Positions 8,973 through 15,741 of a stretch of DNA of 20,598 bases are shown here, piece after piece; position 1 is the stretch's first letter; the number at the start of each line of letters is the position of its first letter. The notes below the pieces were generated by a model. That model was not told the origin of the DNA and searched no databases. It was given only the letters and a program-made list of their open reading frames with translations. The translations under genes and the position numbers were made by a program. This DNA comes from Nocardioides sp. (lineage in GTDB: Bacteria; Actinomycetota; Actinomycetes; Propionibacteriales; Nocardioidaceae), in assembly GCA_003519585.1 (NCBI GenBank), contig DOWL01000133.1, forward strand, positions 1-20,598, written 5' to 3'.

Positions 8973-9307
8973 GACTCGTCCGAGGTGTCGTTGCCTACGC
9001 CGTCCGGCAGGTCAATGGCGTACTGGTGGGCCACCGCGTTGGAGATGACGACCACGGAGGCTGCGCCACGGTCGAGGACCAGGCGGAGCCCCAGGGTGTC
9101 GAGGATGGCCAACAACCGCTCGAGCGATATCTCCGTACGGCCCGCCTCCAGGTTGTGGACGATCCGGTACGAGACTCCTGCGAGATCGCCGAGCTCGACC
9201 TGGGTGAGGCCGAGTTCGTTACGCCGGGCCGCGACCACGGCGGCAAGTCGACCGCGTTCTCGCGCCACGGCGGCCGCCGAGGCTCGCGAACGACGCTGCA
9301 ACGCCAC
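8969..9307 (-). CDS. hipB: HipB-like XRE-family antitoxin and repressor
   Basis: A small HTH protein with the XRE helix-turn-helix (LGLTQVELGDLAGVSYRIVH, then NLEAGRTEISLERLLAILDTLGL), like HipB antitoxins that bind both HipA and their own operator. GGAGG at 9316-9320 lies 8 nt before GTG 9307, which gives 112 residues. The ATG at 9313 is only 2 nt from it, and the frame opens to 9364. The C-terminus (residues about 80-112) is Ala/Val-rich then acidic, as expected for a tail that contacts the toxin. It overlaps hipA by ATGA, so the two are translationally coupled. Three palindromes upstream suggest autorepression. Function is well supported by context. Confidence 0.9.
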   Translation of the reverse strand: MALQRRSRASAAAVARERGRLAAVVAARRNELGLTQVELGDLAGVSYRIVHNLEAGRTEISLERLLAILDTLGLRLVLDRGAASVVVISNAVAHQYAIDLPDGVGNDTSDES

Positions 9308-9323
9308 CGACATCACCTCCACA

Positions 9324-9341
9324 TCTGATGATCTCGTCAGA
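9324..9341. promoter_or_regulatory. hipB operator candidate O1
   Basis: TCTGATGATCTCGTCAGA is an imperfect palindrome: two 8-bp arms with one mismatch around a 2-bp centre. It ends 16 bp before the hipB GTG start and lies in its 5' leader. Fourteen of its 18 positions are shared with the two sites upstream. Confidence 0.7.
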
Positions 9342-9384
9342 TCAGCACGGACGTGCGATCTCAAGATGGGTTGATTGCTTAAAA

Positions 9385-9402
9385 TCTGATGCTTTCATCA
9401 AA
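9385..9402. promoter_or_regulatory. hipB operator candidate O2
   Basis: TCTGATGCTTTCATCAAA has the same arm layout as O1, in an AT-rich stretch that probably holds the hipBA promoter. Its centre is 61 bp from that of O1. No clean -35/-10 pair could be assigned with confidence. Confidence 0.65.
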
Positions 9403-9444
9403 TTAGCAGAATAACCGCCTGTGGTCTCTGAGAATACGCTCTGA

Positions 9445-9462
9445 TATGACGAGATCATCAGA
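9445..9462. promoter_or_regulatory. hipB operator candidate O3
   Basis: On the minus strand this reads TCTGATGATCTCGTCATA, differing from O1 at a single base. Its centre is 60 bp from that of O2. An outer TCTGAT (9440-9445) and ATCAGA (9457-9462) add a second overlapping inverted pair. It directly abuts the small plus-strand reading frame at 9463. Confidence 0.65.
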
Positions 9463-9690
9463 TTGCAGTGGCCCGGCGGCGCGTCCACGGGCCACGGGTC
9501 GATCGGTTGGCTCAGCGCGGCGCCGCTCGATGAGCCAGACCTGCCTGCGTGGGTGCTGACCAGCATGCACTCGAACCCGTTCGCGAGCGCAACGTGCGAC
9601 GGCAGTTCCCTCCTCGCCCAGACCACGAACGAATACACCTGGCGGGTCGACATCGCCGACCCGTCCGAGGTCACGATCAGCCGGGACTGA
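9463..9690 (+). pseudogene. 75-codon coding remnant, unrecognised
   Basis: The frame from TTG 9463 to TGA 9690 uses G or C at roughly nine of ten third positions, as real genes here do, and the peptide ends YTWRVDIADPSEVTISRD. The coding bias stops abruptly at about 9463, where the hipB operator region begins, and a stop lies at 9442. There is no ribosome binding site and no good start codon. It therefore looks like the 3' remnant of a longer plus-strand gene whose front was replaced by the hipBA segment, though a short TTG-started gene cannot be excluded. It overlaps the end of the convergent gene at 9677 by 14 bp. I do not recognise the family. Confidence 0.3.
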
Positions 9691-10300
9691 CCTTCGATGG
9701 CCGCACCGCCTTGTCGATACAAAGCTCAATCTCCAGCAAAGCTAGACGAGGCGGGTAGTCCGCCAAGCTGCTGTGTCCGCGGTGGTAAGCGTTCCAGTAG
9801 CTCGCGGCTCTGGCATGCGTGAGCGCGACGAACTGCGGGTTGTCACGCCAGAACCGCCCGTACGCCGCCACCGTGGCCCGGTCCGTCGCAAGTGAACCCT
9901 GTACGTAGTCCAGGACGTCTCGCGCGACGTCGACCACGTACTCACCGCAGAGCTGGACGACGAACGGGACATGCCACGGCATCGGGTCGCGGACGAGGCC
10001 GGCCAGCGCTCGCTGTCGGACCCGGCCGTCCAGAGCCCGGGTCAGCCACGCATGCCGAACTGCCTCCGGCATCGAGGCCGGCAGACGGGTGTCACCGTGC
10101 CGGTATGGAATCTCGAGAACCTCTCCGTCATCCACGACAACACTCCCCCACCGACGGGCGTAGCTGTCTTGGATGAGGCGCCCGACCGACGAACTGGTGC
10201 CCAGAGCGGGCAGTACACCGCTGGGCCGCACGCCCGCGGTGAGCATCCTCGGGAATGCGGCCCAGAGACCCGGATCCGGTCCAGTGCGCGCTGCCATCAC
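9677..10300 (-). CDS. Unrecognised 206-207 residue protein
   Basis: GTG 10300 or ATG 10297 starts a frame of 206-207 codons with normal codon bias. No signal peptide or membrane segment is evident. The body is mixed helical, with LPASMPEAVRHAWLTRALDG (about 73-92), a hydrophobic PFVVQLCGEYVVDVARDVLD segment (about 111-130) and an aromatic stretch ASYWNAYHRGHSSL (about 170-183). Both candidate starts overlap the stop of the 55-residue gene upstream (GTGATG), so the two form an operon. I could not assign a family. A cytoplasmic protein is likely. The pairing of a small upstream partner with a larger protein, next to hipBA, allows but does not show a toxin-antitoxin role. Confidence 0.65.
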   Translation of the reverse strand: MMAARTGPDPGLWAAFPRMLTAGVRPSGVLPALGTSSSVGRLIQDSYARRWGSVVVDDGEVLEIPYRHGDTRLPASMPEAVRHAWLTRALDGRVRQRALAGLVRDPMPWHVPFVVQLCGEYVVDVARDVLDYVQGSLATDRATVAAYGRFWRDNPQFVALTHARAASYWNAYHRGHSSLADYPPRLALLEIELCIDKAVRPSKVSPG

Positions 10301-10464
10301 GCCCAGGACGCCACAGCTGCGCCGTGCCCCGAGACGTCACGCTCCACTCTGCGACCGGCGACGCGGACCTGACCGACGGCATCGCAGACTCGGCCGACCG
10401 CATCCATCGCGAAGGTCTCGACGTCGAACGGCCCGGGCCACCAGCGACGATCGGCGGCGACCAT
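10297..10464 (-). CDS. Small 55-residue protein, unrecognised
   Basis: ATG at 10464 follows GGAGG with 8 nt between, among the best ribosome binding sites in the window. The peptide begins MVAADRRWWPGPFDVETFAM and continues with a helical DAVGRVCDAVGQV. The stop overlaps the start of the next gene (GTGATG), typical of coupled translation. Length, ribosome binding site and overlap together argue for a real gene. The tandem tryptophans and single cysteine are notable but give no family. An alternative is that this is the N-terminal part of one longer ancestral gene that became split by a frameshift at the overlap. Confidence 0.6.
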   Translation of the reverse strand: MVAADRRWWPGPFDVETFAMDAVGRVCDAVGQVRVAGRRVERDVSGHGAAVASWA

Positions 10465-10616
10465 GGCCTCACCCTCCTATGAACAGCGTCGCGACAACAG
10501 GGTCCAGCGCACCCAGCCAAACGTAACCGCGGTTCAGCCGCAGAACTGGCCCGCAAGCGCACACCTGAAATCCCTCTACACGCCGCCAGACAAGACCACT
10601 GCCTAGGGTGAGGGGC
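10465..10616. promoter_or_regulatory. Divergent intergenic region with AACCGCGGTT palindrome
   Basis: This 152-bp gap separates the leftward small-protein operon from the rightward alcohol dehydrogenase, so it must hold both promoters. A perfect 10-bp palindrome, AACCGCGGTT, lies at 10525-10534, flanked by direct CAGCC copies. It could be an operator. No convincing -35/-10 pair was identified on either strand. Confidence 0.35.
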
Positions 10617-11717
10617 ATGCGCGCCGTACTGATCGAAGCGTTCGGCGCGCCACCCGCCCTCACTCGTACGCCGGATCCCTCGTGCCCGCCCGACGGCGTG
10701 ATCGTCGCCGTGGAGGCGACGGGACTGTGCCGCAGCGATTGGCACGGGTGGATGGGTCATGACGACGACATCTCGCTGCCGCACATACCCGGCCACGAGC
10801 TCGCCGGCACCGTGGTCGAGATCGGACCGCAGGTGACCGCTTGGCACGTCGGCGATCGGGTCACCACGCCGTTCGTTCTCGCGTGCGGTCGATGCCGCTC
10901 CTGTTCTCGCGGCGACGCGCAGGTCTGTGAGGACCAGCGGCAGCCCGGGTTCACCCAGTGGGGCTCGTTCGCGGAGCTGGTCGCACTCCCGCGAGCCGAC
11001 CTCAACCTGGTCCGGGTGCCCGACGAGGTGCCGACCGAGGTGGCGGCCAGCCTCGGGTGCCGCTTCGCCACCGCCTACCGCGCCGTGACGCACGTCGGCC
11101 GGGTCCAGGCGGGCGAGACGGTCGTCGTACACGGCTGCGGTGGCGTCGGGCTGTCGGCGGTGATGGTCGCCGTCGCGCTCGGTGCCCGGGTCCTGGCGCT
11201 CGACCCCGACCCGGCGTCCCTGGCGCTCGCCGAGCAGCTTGGCGCCATTTCAGTAGGCAGCGCAGATCCAGGCGATGCGCTGGCGGACCTCACGGACGGC
11301 GGCGCCGAGGTGTCGATCGACGCGTACGGCGACCGCCGCAACCTCGCGCTGGCAGTGGCGTCGCTACGGCCGCGCGGCCGACACGTCCAGGTCGGACTCC
11401 TCAGCGGCGACGATGCGCACCCTCCGGTAGACATGGGCCGGGTCCTCGCCCAGGAGCTTCAACTGCTCGGCAGCCACGGCATGCCGGCTTCCGACTACCC
11501 AGAACTGCCCGCGCGAGTGGCGGACGGCATCCTCGACCCGGCGCGGCTGATCCGGGAACGGATCGGGCTGGCGCACGCCGGTGCCCGCCTCGCCGCGCTC
11601 GGCGAACCGGGCGCCGGCGCTGGCGGCATGACCATGATCCGGCCCGACCTGACTAGACAGTTGGCTGGCTCAGGGACACGTGGGGCACAAGAGGCGCACG
11701 AGGTGCAAGGGACATAA
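10617..11717 (+). CDS. Zinc-dependent alcohol dehydrogenase (MDR superfamily)
   Basis: A cytoplasmic NAD(P)-dependent oxidoreductase interconverting alcohols and aldehydes or ketones. ATG 10617 is preferred, with AGGG 8 nt upstream, over GTG 10608; it gives 366 residues. Catalytic zinc ligands are C38 (GLCRSDWH), H60-E61 (HIPGHE) and C148 (SLGCRFATAY). The structural zinc site is complete at C90, C93, C96 and C104. The nucleotide fold has GCGGVG at 173-178 and an acidic residue after the second strand (ALDPDP), favouring NAD over NADP. The usual end of the family is near MTMIRP; about 23 polar residues follow, a likely 3' extension. The exact substrate cannot be told. It stands alone between divergent and co-oriented neighbours. 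Confidence 0.93.
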   Translation: MRAVLIEAFGAPPALTRTPDPSCPPDGVIVAVEATGLCRSDWHGWMGHDDDISLPHIPGHELAGTVVEIGPQVTAWHVGDRVTTPFVLACGRCRSCSRGDAQVCEDQRQPGFTQWGSFAELVALPRADLNLVRVPDEVPTEVAASLGCRFATAYRAVTHVGRVQAGETVVVHGCGGVGLSAVMVAVALGARVLALDPDPASLALAEQLGAISVGSADPGDALADLTDGGAEVSIDAYGDRRNLALAVASLRPRGRHVQVGLLSGDDAHPPVDMGRVLAQELQLLGSHGMPASDYPELPARVADGILDPARLIRERIGLAHAGARLAALGEPGAGAGGMTMIRPDLTRQLAGSGTRGAQEAHEVQGT

Positions 11718-11748
11718 GAGTTCCGAGCGTCAGAAGTTTCGGGAGAGT

Positions 11749-11771
11749 CGCGTCACCCTAGGCCTGACGCG
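11749..11771 (+). terminator. Hairpin after alcohol dehydrogenase
   Basis: CGCGTCA and TGACGCG form a perfect 7-bp stem with a 9-nt loop, starting 32 bp after the stop codon. No T run follows, as is common in high-GC actinobacteria. The rest of the 204-bp gap to the RTX gene shows no other feature beyond its ribosome binding site. Confidence 0.5.
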
Positions 11772-11920
11772 GGATACCGGACGATCGGCCACTGCACTGG
11801 CCGCTCCGCGCACAGTCGGTGCCCCCAGTGTTCTCCCGTTTCCCACACACGGACCCACCTCGCTGGATAGCGTCCTGAATACCCCCGGCCCTATCCGTCG
11901 TCGCTACCCGTGAGGCTTCT

Positions 11921-12925
11921 GTGCACCCCCGCTTCCCCACCACCCTGGCTACCGCCATCTCTGCTGTCGCCCTCGCGCTCGCGCTCGGCGCGCCCGCTGC
12001 CGAGGCCAAGAAGCTCACCGGCAGCGGCCGCTCCGACGTCTTCAAGGGCACGCCCGGCAGCGACGTGATCGAGGCCAAGGGCGGCAACGACATCATCAAA
12101 TCGATGGCGGGCGACGACACCATCTACGCCGGCTTCGGCCGCGACCAGGCCCGCGGCGGGCCGGGCGCGGACGACCTGTTCGGCCAGGACGGTGACGACA
12201 CCCTCGGAGGTGGCGGCGGCAACGACTACCTCGACGGCGGCGCCGGCAACGACAACATCCAAGGCAACGCCGGTAACGACGAGTTGGTCGGCGGCGACGG
12301 CAGCGACAGCCTCAACGGCGGCAGTGGCAACGACTCGCTCGACGGCGGCCCGGGTGCGGACCGGCTGATGGGCGGCACCGGCGACGACGTCGCACACGGT
12401 GGCGATGGTGACGACACGATCATCGGCATCGACGGCAACGACACCCTGTACGGCGAGGCCGGCAACGACCACCTCTCCGGCGGCCCGGGCGCCGACTTCC
12501 TCGACCTGGGCGACGGCGACGACATCGGAGACGGCGGCGATGGCGACGACATCATCTGGATGGGCGCCGGCAACGACAGCGTGACCGGCGACGCCGGCAA
12601 CGACACCCTCATCCCCGGTGACGGCTTCGACGACGTGTACGCCGAAGAGGGCTCGAACAAGATCATCGCCACCGCCGATGCCGCCGTCCGCAGCGACTTC
12701 GAGAACTTCTTCTGCCGGTTCGTCAACCGCGACCTGGGCGCCGGCTACCTGATCTACGTCGGCGAGATCGACCAACTGGAAGCCGACGCGGCCCTCAAGC
12801 GCGGCGGCTGCGCGAAGGTCGTGTCCGTGGCGACCATGGAAGAAGCGCTCGCACTTCCCTACCTCCCGCTCAACGCCCAGGGCAACCTCGACATCGACCG
12901 GGCCCGCGCGCTCGGCATGCTCTGA
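11921..12925 (+). CDS. Secreted RTX-type calcium-binding repeat protein
   Basis: GTG 11921 has GAGG 5 nt upstream. The 334-residue product starts with a Sec signal peptide (hydrophobic 9-24, likely cut after AEA at 29). Residues 43-240 are 22 consecutive nonapeptides of the GGxGxDxLx type with no interruption (for example [18 protein letters not shown]). This is the hemolysin-type calcium roll, which folds when calcium is met outside the cell. The last ~94 residues form a separate domain with two cysteines (FFCRF and RGGCAKV) that could pair. RTX proteins of Gram-negatives use type I secretion, but this one carries an N-terminal signal, as is usual in actinobacteria. No enzyme domain is visible, so it may be structural or adhesive. 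Confidence 0.92.
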   Translation: MHPRFPTTLATAISAVALALALGAPAAEAKKLTGSGRSDVFKGTPGSDVIEAKGGNDIIKSMAGDDTIYAGFGRDQARGGPGADDLFGQDGDDTLGGGGGNDYLDGGAGNDNIQGNAGNDELVGGDGSDSLNGGSGNDSLDGGPGADRLMGGTGDDVAHGGDGDDTIIGIDGNDTLYGEAGNDHLSGGPGADFLDLGDGDDIGDGGDGDDIIWMGAGNDSVTGDAGNDTLIPGDGFDDVYAEEGSNKIIATADAAVRSDFENFFCRFVNRDLGAGYLIYVGEIDQLEADAALKRGGCAKVVSVATMEEALALPYLPLNAQGNLDIDRARALGML

Positions 12926-12931
12926 CGCTCT

Positions 12932-12944
12932 CCCGGACTCGGTC
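12932..12944. terminator. Weak hairpin between convergent RTX and abiE genes
   Basis: CGGAC-TCG-GTCCG is a short perfect 5-bp stem 7 bp after the RTX stop, in the gap between converging genes. There is no T run, so it is only a possible terminator. Confidence 0.25.
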
Positions 12945-12993
12945 CGCGAGGACGTCGTATCTGCGGGTGCCCTGAGCGGGCTGCGCGTCGCTC

Positions 12994-13537
12994 CTACGCG
13001 CCACGCCTATCGGCTGCTCGGGCGAAGACCGGATCGAGGATGGCCGCCACCGCAGCGACCTGGGTATCGAGGCCCTCGTCGCAGATGTCCTCCAGCCCCT
13101 CCTTGCGTCGCCACGCGGCCCACTTGGCCTGGGCGATCTTCCCGTAGCCGTCGAGGAGAGGCCCGACGGGCTCGAGCGTCACGCCCCGGTAGTCCGCGAC
13201 CGCTTGAGCTGACTCCAGAAGCAGGTCCGCTTCGATGTTGTCGATGTCCGCGAGTCGAGCGACGTCGACGTAGTCTCGGCGAGGTTCTCAGCCGAGACGG
13301 TCGCGCCGATCGCCTCGGAGTCGACGTCCCTGGTGGGGCGGCGAGCGCCGTACGCGGCGAAGAGGATCCCGCCCTTCAGGACGAACTGGTCGGCGTACGG
13401 CGTCTTAGTGAGCCGGTCGAGGAAGGACTCCAGCGCATGCCGGGTCAGGTACTCGGCGGTGGGGACGGGGCGACCGGTATCGGCGCCCGCGGTGCGCGCG
13501 GCCTTCTGGATCTGCCGGTAGACTCGTCGGGGTTCAC
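12994..13537 (-). pseudogene. abiEii: Broken abiEii nucleotidyltransferase toxin
   Basis: AbiEii is the nucleotidyltransferase toxin of the type IV AbiE system. Here the front (LESFLDRLTKTPYADQFVLK, then GGILFAAYGARRPTRDVDSE with the DxD-like motif) is read in one frame up to SAENLAE near 13278. The end (RDYVDVARLADIDNIEADLL, then GVTLEPVGPLLDGYGKIAQA to the TAG at 12994) is in another frame. About 181 codons remain, against roughly 290-310 in the family, so about 110 residues with the later catalytic motifs are gone. A second lesion lies near the start: GTG 13537 overlaps the abiEi stop as GTGA, but its frame (VNPDEST) does not join RVYRQIQKAAR without a shift. The toxin should be inactive. 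Confidence 0.85.
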
Positions 13538-14091
13538 CCGATGGCCTCCAGCATCGCGCGGATCGGCCCGCTCGCCCTGGGCAGCCGCTGGGCGACCTGG
13601 ATGAGCGTGGCAGGCTTGCCACCGCGGCGCAGCCACTCGCGCAGCGCGTCGCGACCCAAGTCGTAGCCGGTCTCTCCGCGCAGCCGGAACGCGTCAGCGA
13701 TGCACCGCTCCGGGGTGTAGATGCCGATGGTGAGGTCCGAGCCGGGGATCGGAATGGTTTCGCGGCCGATGTCGAACGTCTTGGCGTCGAACAGGTGCCA
13801 CTTGATTGCCGCTTGGGTGGCCGGGATGCGTGCACCGCGCGGGATGGCGATGTCCAGCGCGGCCGGGATGGCGTCGATGAGGTCGTAGCGGGCGAGAGCG
13901 GAGCTGAGGCAGATGGTGGCGTCCGTGCGCCGAGTCGCAGCCTCTATCCAGTCCCAGTCCGCGGCCGCCGCGGCAGCGTCCCGGTAGATGCCGCGCGCGA
14001 TCTTCTCGTAGCGGCCGTCCTGGGCGGCGCGGTAGAGCGCACTCGGCGACAGGCCCGCCGCTGCGGCGTCCTTCGGCGTCAGAGTCTCCAT
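13534..14091 (-). CDS. abiEi: AbiEi antitoxin and transcriptional repressor
   Basis: The ATG at 14091 has GGAGG 9 nt upstream and yields 185 residues, normal for the family. The N-terminal winged helix (METLTPKDAAAAGLSPSALY, with RYEKIARGIYR) is the DNA-binding domain that represses the abiE operon. The C-terminal antitoxin domain follows (ICLSSALARYDLIDAIPAAL, then TPERCIADAFRLR and ALREWLRRGGKP). In type IV systems it does not bind the toxin but opposes its effect. The reading frame looks intact while its partner is wrecked, so it now stands as an orphan antitoxin. It overlaps abiEii by 4 nt. Confidence 0.92.
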   Translation of the reverse strand: METLTPKDAAAAGLSPSALYRAAQDGRYEKIARGIYRDAAAAAADWDWIEAATRRTDATICLSSALARYDLIDAIPAALDIAIPRGARIPATQAAIKWHLFDAKTFDIGRETIPIPGSDLTIGIYTPERCIADAFRLRGETGYDLGRDALREWLRRGGKPATLIQVAQRLPRASGPIRAMLEAIG

Positions 14092-14150
14092 CTGTGCTCA
14101 CCTCCCTGAACGAGATCGTACACACATAACTCTGTCTGTATGCGTTTTCT
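14092..14150 (-). promoter_or_regulatory. abiE promoter and possible operator region
   Basis: This stretch upstream of abiEi is poorer in GC than its surroundings. It holds an imperfect inverted repeat, CACACA (14121-14126) and TGTATG (14137-14142), and the GGAGG ribosome binding site. AbiEi proteins bind inverted repeats in their own promoters, so this is the natural place for the operator. The match is weak and no firm -35/-10 pair was found. The remaining 14151-14249, up to the transposase, shows no recognisable gene. Confidence 0.35.
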
Positions 14151-14249
14151 TCCATCACTCGTTTCCGGCTCGCCGTTCCCGGACGGGTGTCGCCCCGGCT
14201 GACATGGAGGAGGCCGTCCACCACCGCGCCCGGGACGCCGTCGGGCGAC

Positions 14250-15293
14250 TTAGGTGTTCTGTCCGGGGACGTTGGGCACGAGGTCGATGGGTGACTTGCC
14301 CTTGAGCGAGCTGTGGCCGCGGTGGTGATTGTAGAAGTGCGGCCAGTCGCCGTAGGCCGCGGCGCGTTCGGCTTCTGAGCGGTACTCGCCGGCGTAGGCC
14401 CATTCTTCGAGCAGGGTGCGGTTGAACCGCTCGACCTTGCCGTTGGTCTGGGGGCGATAGGGGCGGCGGGTCCGCTTGTGCTTGATCTTCTTGCCCAGGG
14501 CTTTTGCCCAGGCTTTCGAGCGGTAGCAGGAGCCGTTGTCGGTCAGGACCCGGCGCACGGTGATGCCGTGCGTTCGGAAGAACCTGACCGCGCGCTTCCA
14601 GAACGCCACGGCGGTCTCCTTGCGCTCATCGGCATGGATCTCGGAGTAGGCCAGCCGCGAGTGGTCATCGACCGCGTGGTGCAGGTAGACGTAGCCGCGC
14701 GAGGCGGGCGCACCGGCGCGGGCGGCCCGGTCACGTACGGCGTGGACGCGTCGGGCCTGGGCCGAGTTTCGGCCGTGGACTCGCCACCCACCGCCGTCAG
14801 GGATGCGGCCCAGCTTCTTGATGTCGACGTGGACCAGGTCACCGGGTGCGGCGTGCACGTAGTGGTGGACCTTGGCTCGCGCCCACTTGACCCGGGTCCC
14901 GGTGGCCGGGTCGGTCGACTTCAACCGCGGGCAGTCGTAGCGCTGCAGCACCTTGTGGACCGTGGAGGGGTTCAGCCCCAGCCGGTAGGCGATCCGGGCC
15001 GGCCCCCAGCGCCGTGAGATCCTCAGCCCGAGGATGCGCCGCTCGACCCGCCGCGGCAGCTGGTGCGGACAGCTGGCAGGACGCGAAGACCGGTCCTGCA
15101 TCGCCGCCAACGGCGGTAGACCCCGCTCGCGCGCGTCGCGGTAGCGCGCGGCCCAGCGGCGCACCGTGGTGATGCTGACCGAGAACCGCTCGGCCGCCAA
15201 CGCCTCGGTCCAGCCCTTCTTCACCACCAGCCGCGCCATCTTCAGACGCCCGGCAGGAGTCAGCGTCGCGTTGGGATGGGTAGCGTGCGTCAT
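14250..15293 (-). CDS. IS481-family DDE transposase
   Basis: The 347-residue transposase begins at ATG 15293 (MTHATHPNATLTPAGRLKMA), with GGAGG 7 nt upstream. N-terminal helix-turn-helix segments (ALAAERFSVSITTVRRWAAR, then RRWGPARIAYRLGLNPSTVH) bind the element ends. The catalytic core has D157 (HVDIKK), D252 (LTDNGS) and E288 (GKVERFNRTL), 35 residues after the second Asp as in the DDE family. HRGHSSLKGKSPIDL at the end is typical of IS481. The length is normal and no lesion is seen, so it is probably active. It separates the abiE locus from the metal island and reads in the same direction as both. Confidence 0.95.
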   Translation of the reverse strand: MTHATHPNATLTPAGRLKMARLVVKKGWTEALAAERFSVSITTVRRWAARYRDARERGLPPLAAMQDRSSRPASCPHQLPRRVERRILGLRISRRWGPARIAYRLGLNPSTVHKVLQRYDCPRLKSTDPATGTRVKWARAKVHHYVHAAPGDLVHVDIKKLGRIPDGGGWRVHGRNSAQARRVHAVRDRAARAGAPASRGYVYLHHAVDDHSRLAYSEIHADERKETAVAFWKRAVRFFRTHGITVRRVLTDNGSCYRSKAWAKALGKKIKHKRTRRPYRPQTNGKVERFNRTLLEEWAYAGEYRSEAERAAAYGDWPHFYNHHRGHSSLKGKSPIDLVPNVPGQNT

Positions 15294-15300
15294 TCGAAGA

Positions 15301-15354
15301 CCTCCGAGTCTTGAGTGCGTGGTTTGCGTCGTTGCTCCACACCTCACTCGGAGG
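15301..15354 (-). promoter_or_regulatory. Hairpin masking the transposase ribosome binding site
   Basis: On the minus strand CCTCCGAGT (15354-15346) pairs perfectly with ACTCGGAGG (15309-15301). The second arm contains the GGAGG that sits 7 nt before the transposase ATG. Further pairing inside (GAG with CTC, GTGTGG with CCACGC) makes the stem longer. In a read-through transcript the ribosome binding site would be hidden. Several insertion sequences use such structures to avoid being switched on by outside promoters; the role here is inference. Confidence 0.65.
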
Positions 15355-15741
15355 GGCTGGCGGATGACGCCCGGTTGCCGGCGAGACAGCAGACGCTGTG
15401 GCTGGTACTGGTGCGTCCGCCCGAACCGCCAGCGCATGTTGGTCGGGCCCCGGGGGCGCTCCACCGTCACTGATTAAGGCGGTGCCCGCGACGCAAGCCT
15501 CCTGGCCAGACGACGTGACCGGCTGGTCGGCGACCGGGTGGTGCTGTGTGTGATCGAGGGCGCTGCGCTGATTGTGAGACAAGTGATCGGTCTGGCCATG
15601 GCTGGCGCGTGCCGATTGGCTCATCTCAGACGTGCCGACACACGCCATCGCCCGAACCGGTCCGCCGTTCATGAGCGCCAGTCCCACCGCCAGCAGCACG
15701 GCGACCATGACACGACGGCCGAGGCTCAGGGCATTACTCAT
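15350..15741 (-). pseudogene. His-rich secreted protein gene, 3' end lost at the insertion sequence
   Basis: ATG 15741 lies inside the end of the DUF4396 gene, sharing 8 nt (ATGAGTAA), so the two are coupled. The product begins MSNALSLGRRVMVAVLLAVG with a clear signal peptide (core 11-24, cut near VRA-MA). A His-rich mature part follows (HGQTDHLSHNQ, DHTQHHP) with QEACVAGTALI near residue 85. Small His-rich exported proteins of this type, such as DUF6153-like ones, are common in actinobacterial copper islands; that similarity is from memory of the pattern. The frame stays plausible to RHPPAPPSEV near 15350 and then runs, without its own stop, into the transposase leader and gene. The end coordinate is approximate. 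Confidence 0.6.

Larger units (their letters stand above)
14240..15400 (-). mobile_element. IS481-family insertion sequence, ends unresolved
   Basis: The element must include the transposase at 14250-15293 and its leader. The left end is probably close to the stop codon, near TGTTCTGTCCGGGGACG at about 14253. No clear inverted terminal repeat or target duplication could be matched by eye on the right, where the end lies somewhere between about 15340 and 15400. A weak candidate is TGCTGTCTCGCCGG on the minus strand, ending near 15395. The boundaries given are approximate. Confidence 0.6.

Noticed and set aside
9342..9722. A 126-codon minus-strand frame between hipB and the 207-aa gene
   Set aside because: Its third-position bias is poorer than the opposite frame and it ends inside an operator palindrome.
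10128..11132. A 334-codon minus-strand frame crossing the intergenic region
   Set aside because: It overlaps the alcohol dehydrogenase antisense and the two small-operon genes in the wrong frame.
11891..12775. A 294-codon minus-strand frame with a Val/Ala repeat pattern
   Set aside because: It is the reverse complement of the RTX nonapeptides, which forces a regular VVA-type pattern.
12994..13537. Programmed frameshift in abiEii
   Set aside because: There is no slippery site, and a large conserved central part is missing, so decay is simpler.
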